The notes under the pieces were generated by a model. That model was not told the origin of the DNA and made no database searches. It saw nothing but the letters and a program-made list of their open reading frames with translations. From Allomuricauda sp. NBRC 101325 (GTDB taxonomy: Bacteria; Bacteroidota; Bacteroidia; Flavobacteriales; Flavobacteriaceae), in contig NZ_BSQF01000001.1 in the NCBI RefSeq assembly GCF_030268205.1, positions 1,470,649 to 1,534,648 on the forward strand: a stretch of 64,000 bases of DNA, written 5' to 3'. Made by a program: the position numbers and the translations under genes. This document shows, piece by piece, positions 62,976-64,000 of this stretch. How positions within the stretch are numbered: position 1 is the first letter of the stretch; the number at the start of each line of letters is the position of its first letter.

Positions 62976-64000
62976 TCATTTAACAAAGCCTTCAGGATTG
63001 GTATCCCAGAACACAGGAGTGTCAGGGGCACTTTTCTGAACAATGTTCGTGTTGCTGTCTGCAGCGGTTTGTGAATACCACATGGATCTTAAGAAAGTTC
63101 CCGGGTCTGAAAGTGCAAACGCGGGTGTAAGGTTATCTGGCTGTCCTGTCCTTCTGTACGTATTGTAGGCTTCAATACCGTTGCACCACAATGCGATAAA
63201 ATATTGTTCAGCGATGATCCTCATCTTATCCGTATCGTTACCTGAGTCGAAACTTGTCAAAATTTCGGCTACATGACTATCTATGGCAGAAGTTGTCGGA
63301 ACAAATCCAGATCCACTGGCCAAAGAGGCGCCAAAATTCACAACGGTTCCTATGGATTGTCTAATGCCGGATTCCAAATAGTCACGTGCACTTCCTGTTG
63401 TATTTAGGGTCAATGAAGCTTCTGCCAACATAAAATAGGTAAAAGAAGACATCATTATGGGTGAAATGCCCGCTCCCGCCAATCCTTCGTTTACAGCACC
63501 CGAACCGGATACATTCCTAAAGGAATCATCGTCGAACGGTCCGCCGACAGGGTAGGTTCCGTGTAATGTTCTAAAGGCATCATCTGGTGGAATTCCGTCA
63601 TCATCCAAGTGGTTTCTTCCCCAATAGCCATCCAATCCATTGATCGCTGGAACGGTACAATAGGGTTGACTTGGATCCCACCAAGATGGAAGGGAAACCT
63701 CAGTAACGCATTCTTTGGTAATTACATCCGCTCCTGAGAAATCTGATTGCTGTCTATAAAAATAGTAGCGAATCCTTGGGTCGGGATCATTGTACTGATT
63801 GGCCATCAGGTCCATGTAATAATTACAGGTGTAAAAATCGGAACTGGGACCAGCACCATCGTAATTGGCATCAAAATAGGGGTGTCTGCTATCAGGCGAA
63901 GCATTATTGGTTCCCCATTGGAAGAAGAAATCATCTTCTGGATCGGTGATCAATTGGTTTCCACTGATCAACTCGTTGATCCTGGCCGTACTGATCGATG
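62976..64000 (-). CDS. SusD/RagB family nutrient-uptake outer-membrane lipoprotein (N terminus outside window)
   Basis: The frame stays open to base 64000, so the N-terminal part, with lipobox, is missing. The visible 341 codons show the SusD features: DPEDDFFFQWGTNN, DPRIRYYFYRQQ, an NVSGSGAVNEGLAGAGISPIMMSSFTYFMLAEA-type segment in family order, and a final NPEGFVK. Partners of SusC-type TonB receptors, these lids bind glycans or peptides at the cell surface; a susC-like gene is expected just beyond the window. The trailing lipoprotein gene follows 22 bases later. Confidence 0.9.
   Translation of the reverse strand, partial: SISTARINELISGNQLITDPEDDFFFQWGTNNASPDSRHPYFDANYDGAGPSSDFYTCNYYMDLMANQYNDPDPRIRYYFYRQQSDFSGADVITKECVTEVSLPSWWDPSQPYCTVPAINGLDGYWGRNHLDDDGIPPDDAFRTLHGTYPVGGPFDDDSFRNVSGSGAVNEGLAGAGISPIMMSSFTYFMLAEASLTLNTTGSARDYLESGIRQSIGTVVNFGASLASGSGFVPTTSAIDSHVAEILTSFDSGNDTDKMRIIAEQYFIALWCNGIEAYNTYRRTGQPDNLTPAFALSDPGTFLRSMWYSQTAADSNTNIVQKSAPDTPVFWDTNPEGFVK

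Overview
The window is chromosomal DNA of a marine-type member of Bacteroidota, most likely family Flavobacteriaceae (a Muricauda/Flagellimonas-like genus is a guess). Support comes from the gldK-gldL-gldM-gldN gliding/type IX secretion locus, a SusD-type outer-membrane nutrient lipoprotein, flavobacterial mre/mrd order, lack of Shine-Dalgarno sequences, and several TAnnTTTG boxes (the Bacteroidota -7 element) close to start codons. No rRNA, tRNA, CRISPR array, phage or insertion sequence was found, and coding density is high.

Layout. 1-6350: a peptide transporter (cut by the window start) converges on a minus-strand run surE, small membrane protein, lpxB, NlpC/P60 lipoprotein, comEC. 6548-10605: a tail-specific protease, a bestrophin channel and a DNA/RNA non-specific endonuclease. 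10602-17787: the cell-shape operon mreB-mreC-mreD-mrdA-rodA (minus strand) with purH upstream. 17881-29856: a GAF-domain methionine sulfoxide reductase-like protein, then a plus-strand copper/silver detoxification cluster: Cys/Met-rich small protein, CusA-type RND pump, TolC-type channel, metal-binding lipoprotein, a regulator joining a heavy-metal-associated domain to an AraC DNA-binding domain, a CopA-type ATPase, a PepSY protein and a CusB-type adaptor. Four copies of a Cys-Pro-Met-His metal-binding module recur in three of its proteins. 29944-32172: a 31-residue lysine-rich peptide gene and groES-groEL. 32317-36946: secG, a hypothetical gene, lptE, a sigma-54 activator and miaB. 37118-40252: a large Asp-box beta-propeller protein. 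40440-48905: topA, an arginase-fold protein with a damaged metal site, then gldKLMN. 49160-53621: an amino-acid-oxidase-like flavoprotein, a DUF983 protein, an ABC-F ATPase and a plant-type leucine-rich-repeat protein. 53772-59713: a second tripartite RND efflux operon and a CPXCG protein. 59715-64000: a GH16 glucanase-like enzyme, an MFS exporter, and the end of a SusD-type locus with a trailing lipoprotein.

Themes. The cluster at 18466-29856 is built to capture copper and move it out of the cytoplasm (ATPase) and out of the periplasm (CusCBA), apparently under a one-component intracellular sensor. Envelope biogenesis dominates the rest (LpxB, LptE, SecG, Mre/Rod, Gld). The most unusual items are the HMA-AraC regulator, the arginase-like protein one base after topA and just before gldK, the plant-like LRR protein, a small family of hairpin repeats between genes, an unexplained 12-bp inverted repeat in the only gap over 300 bases, and three convergent gene pairs whose stop codons share the same four bases.
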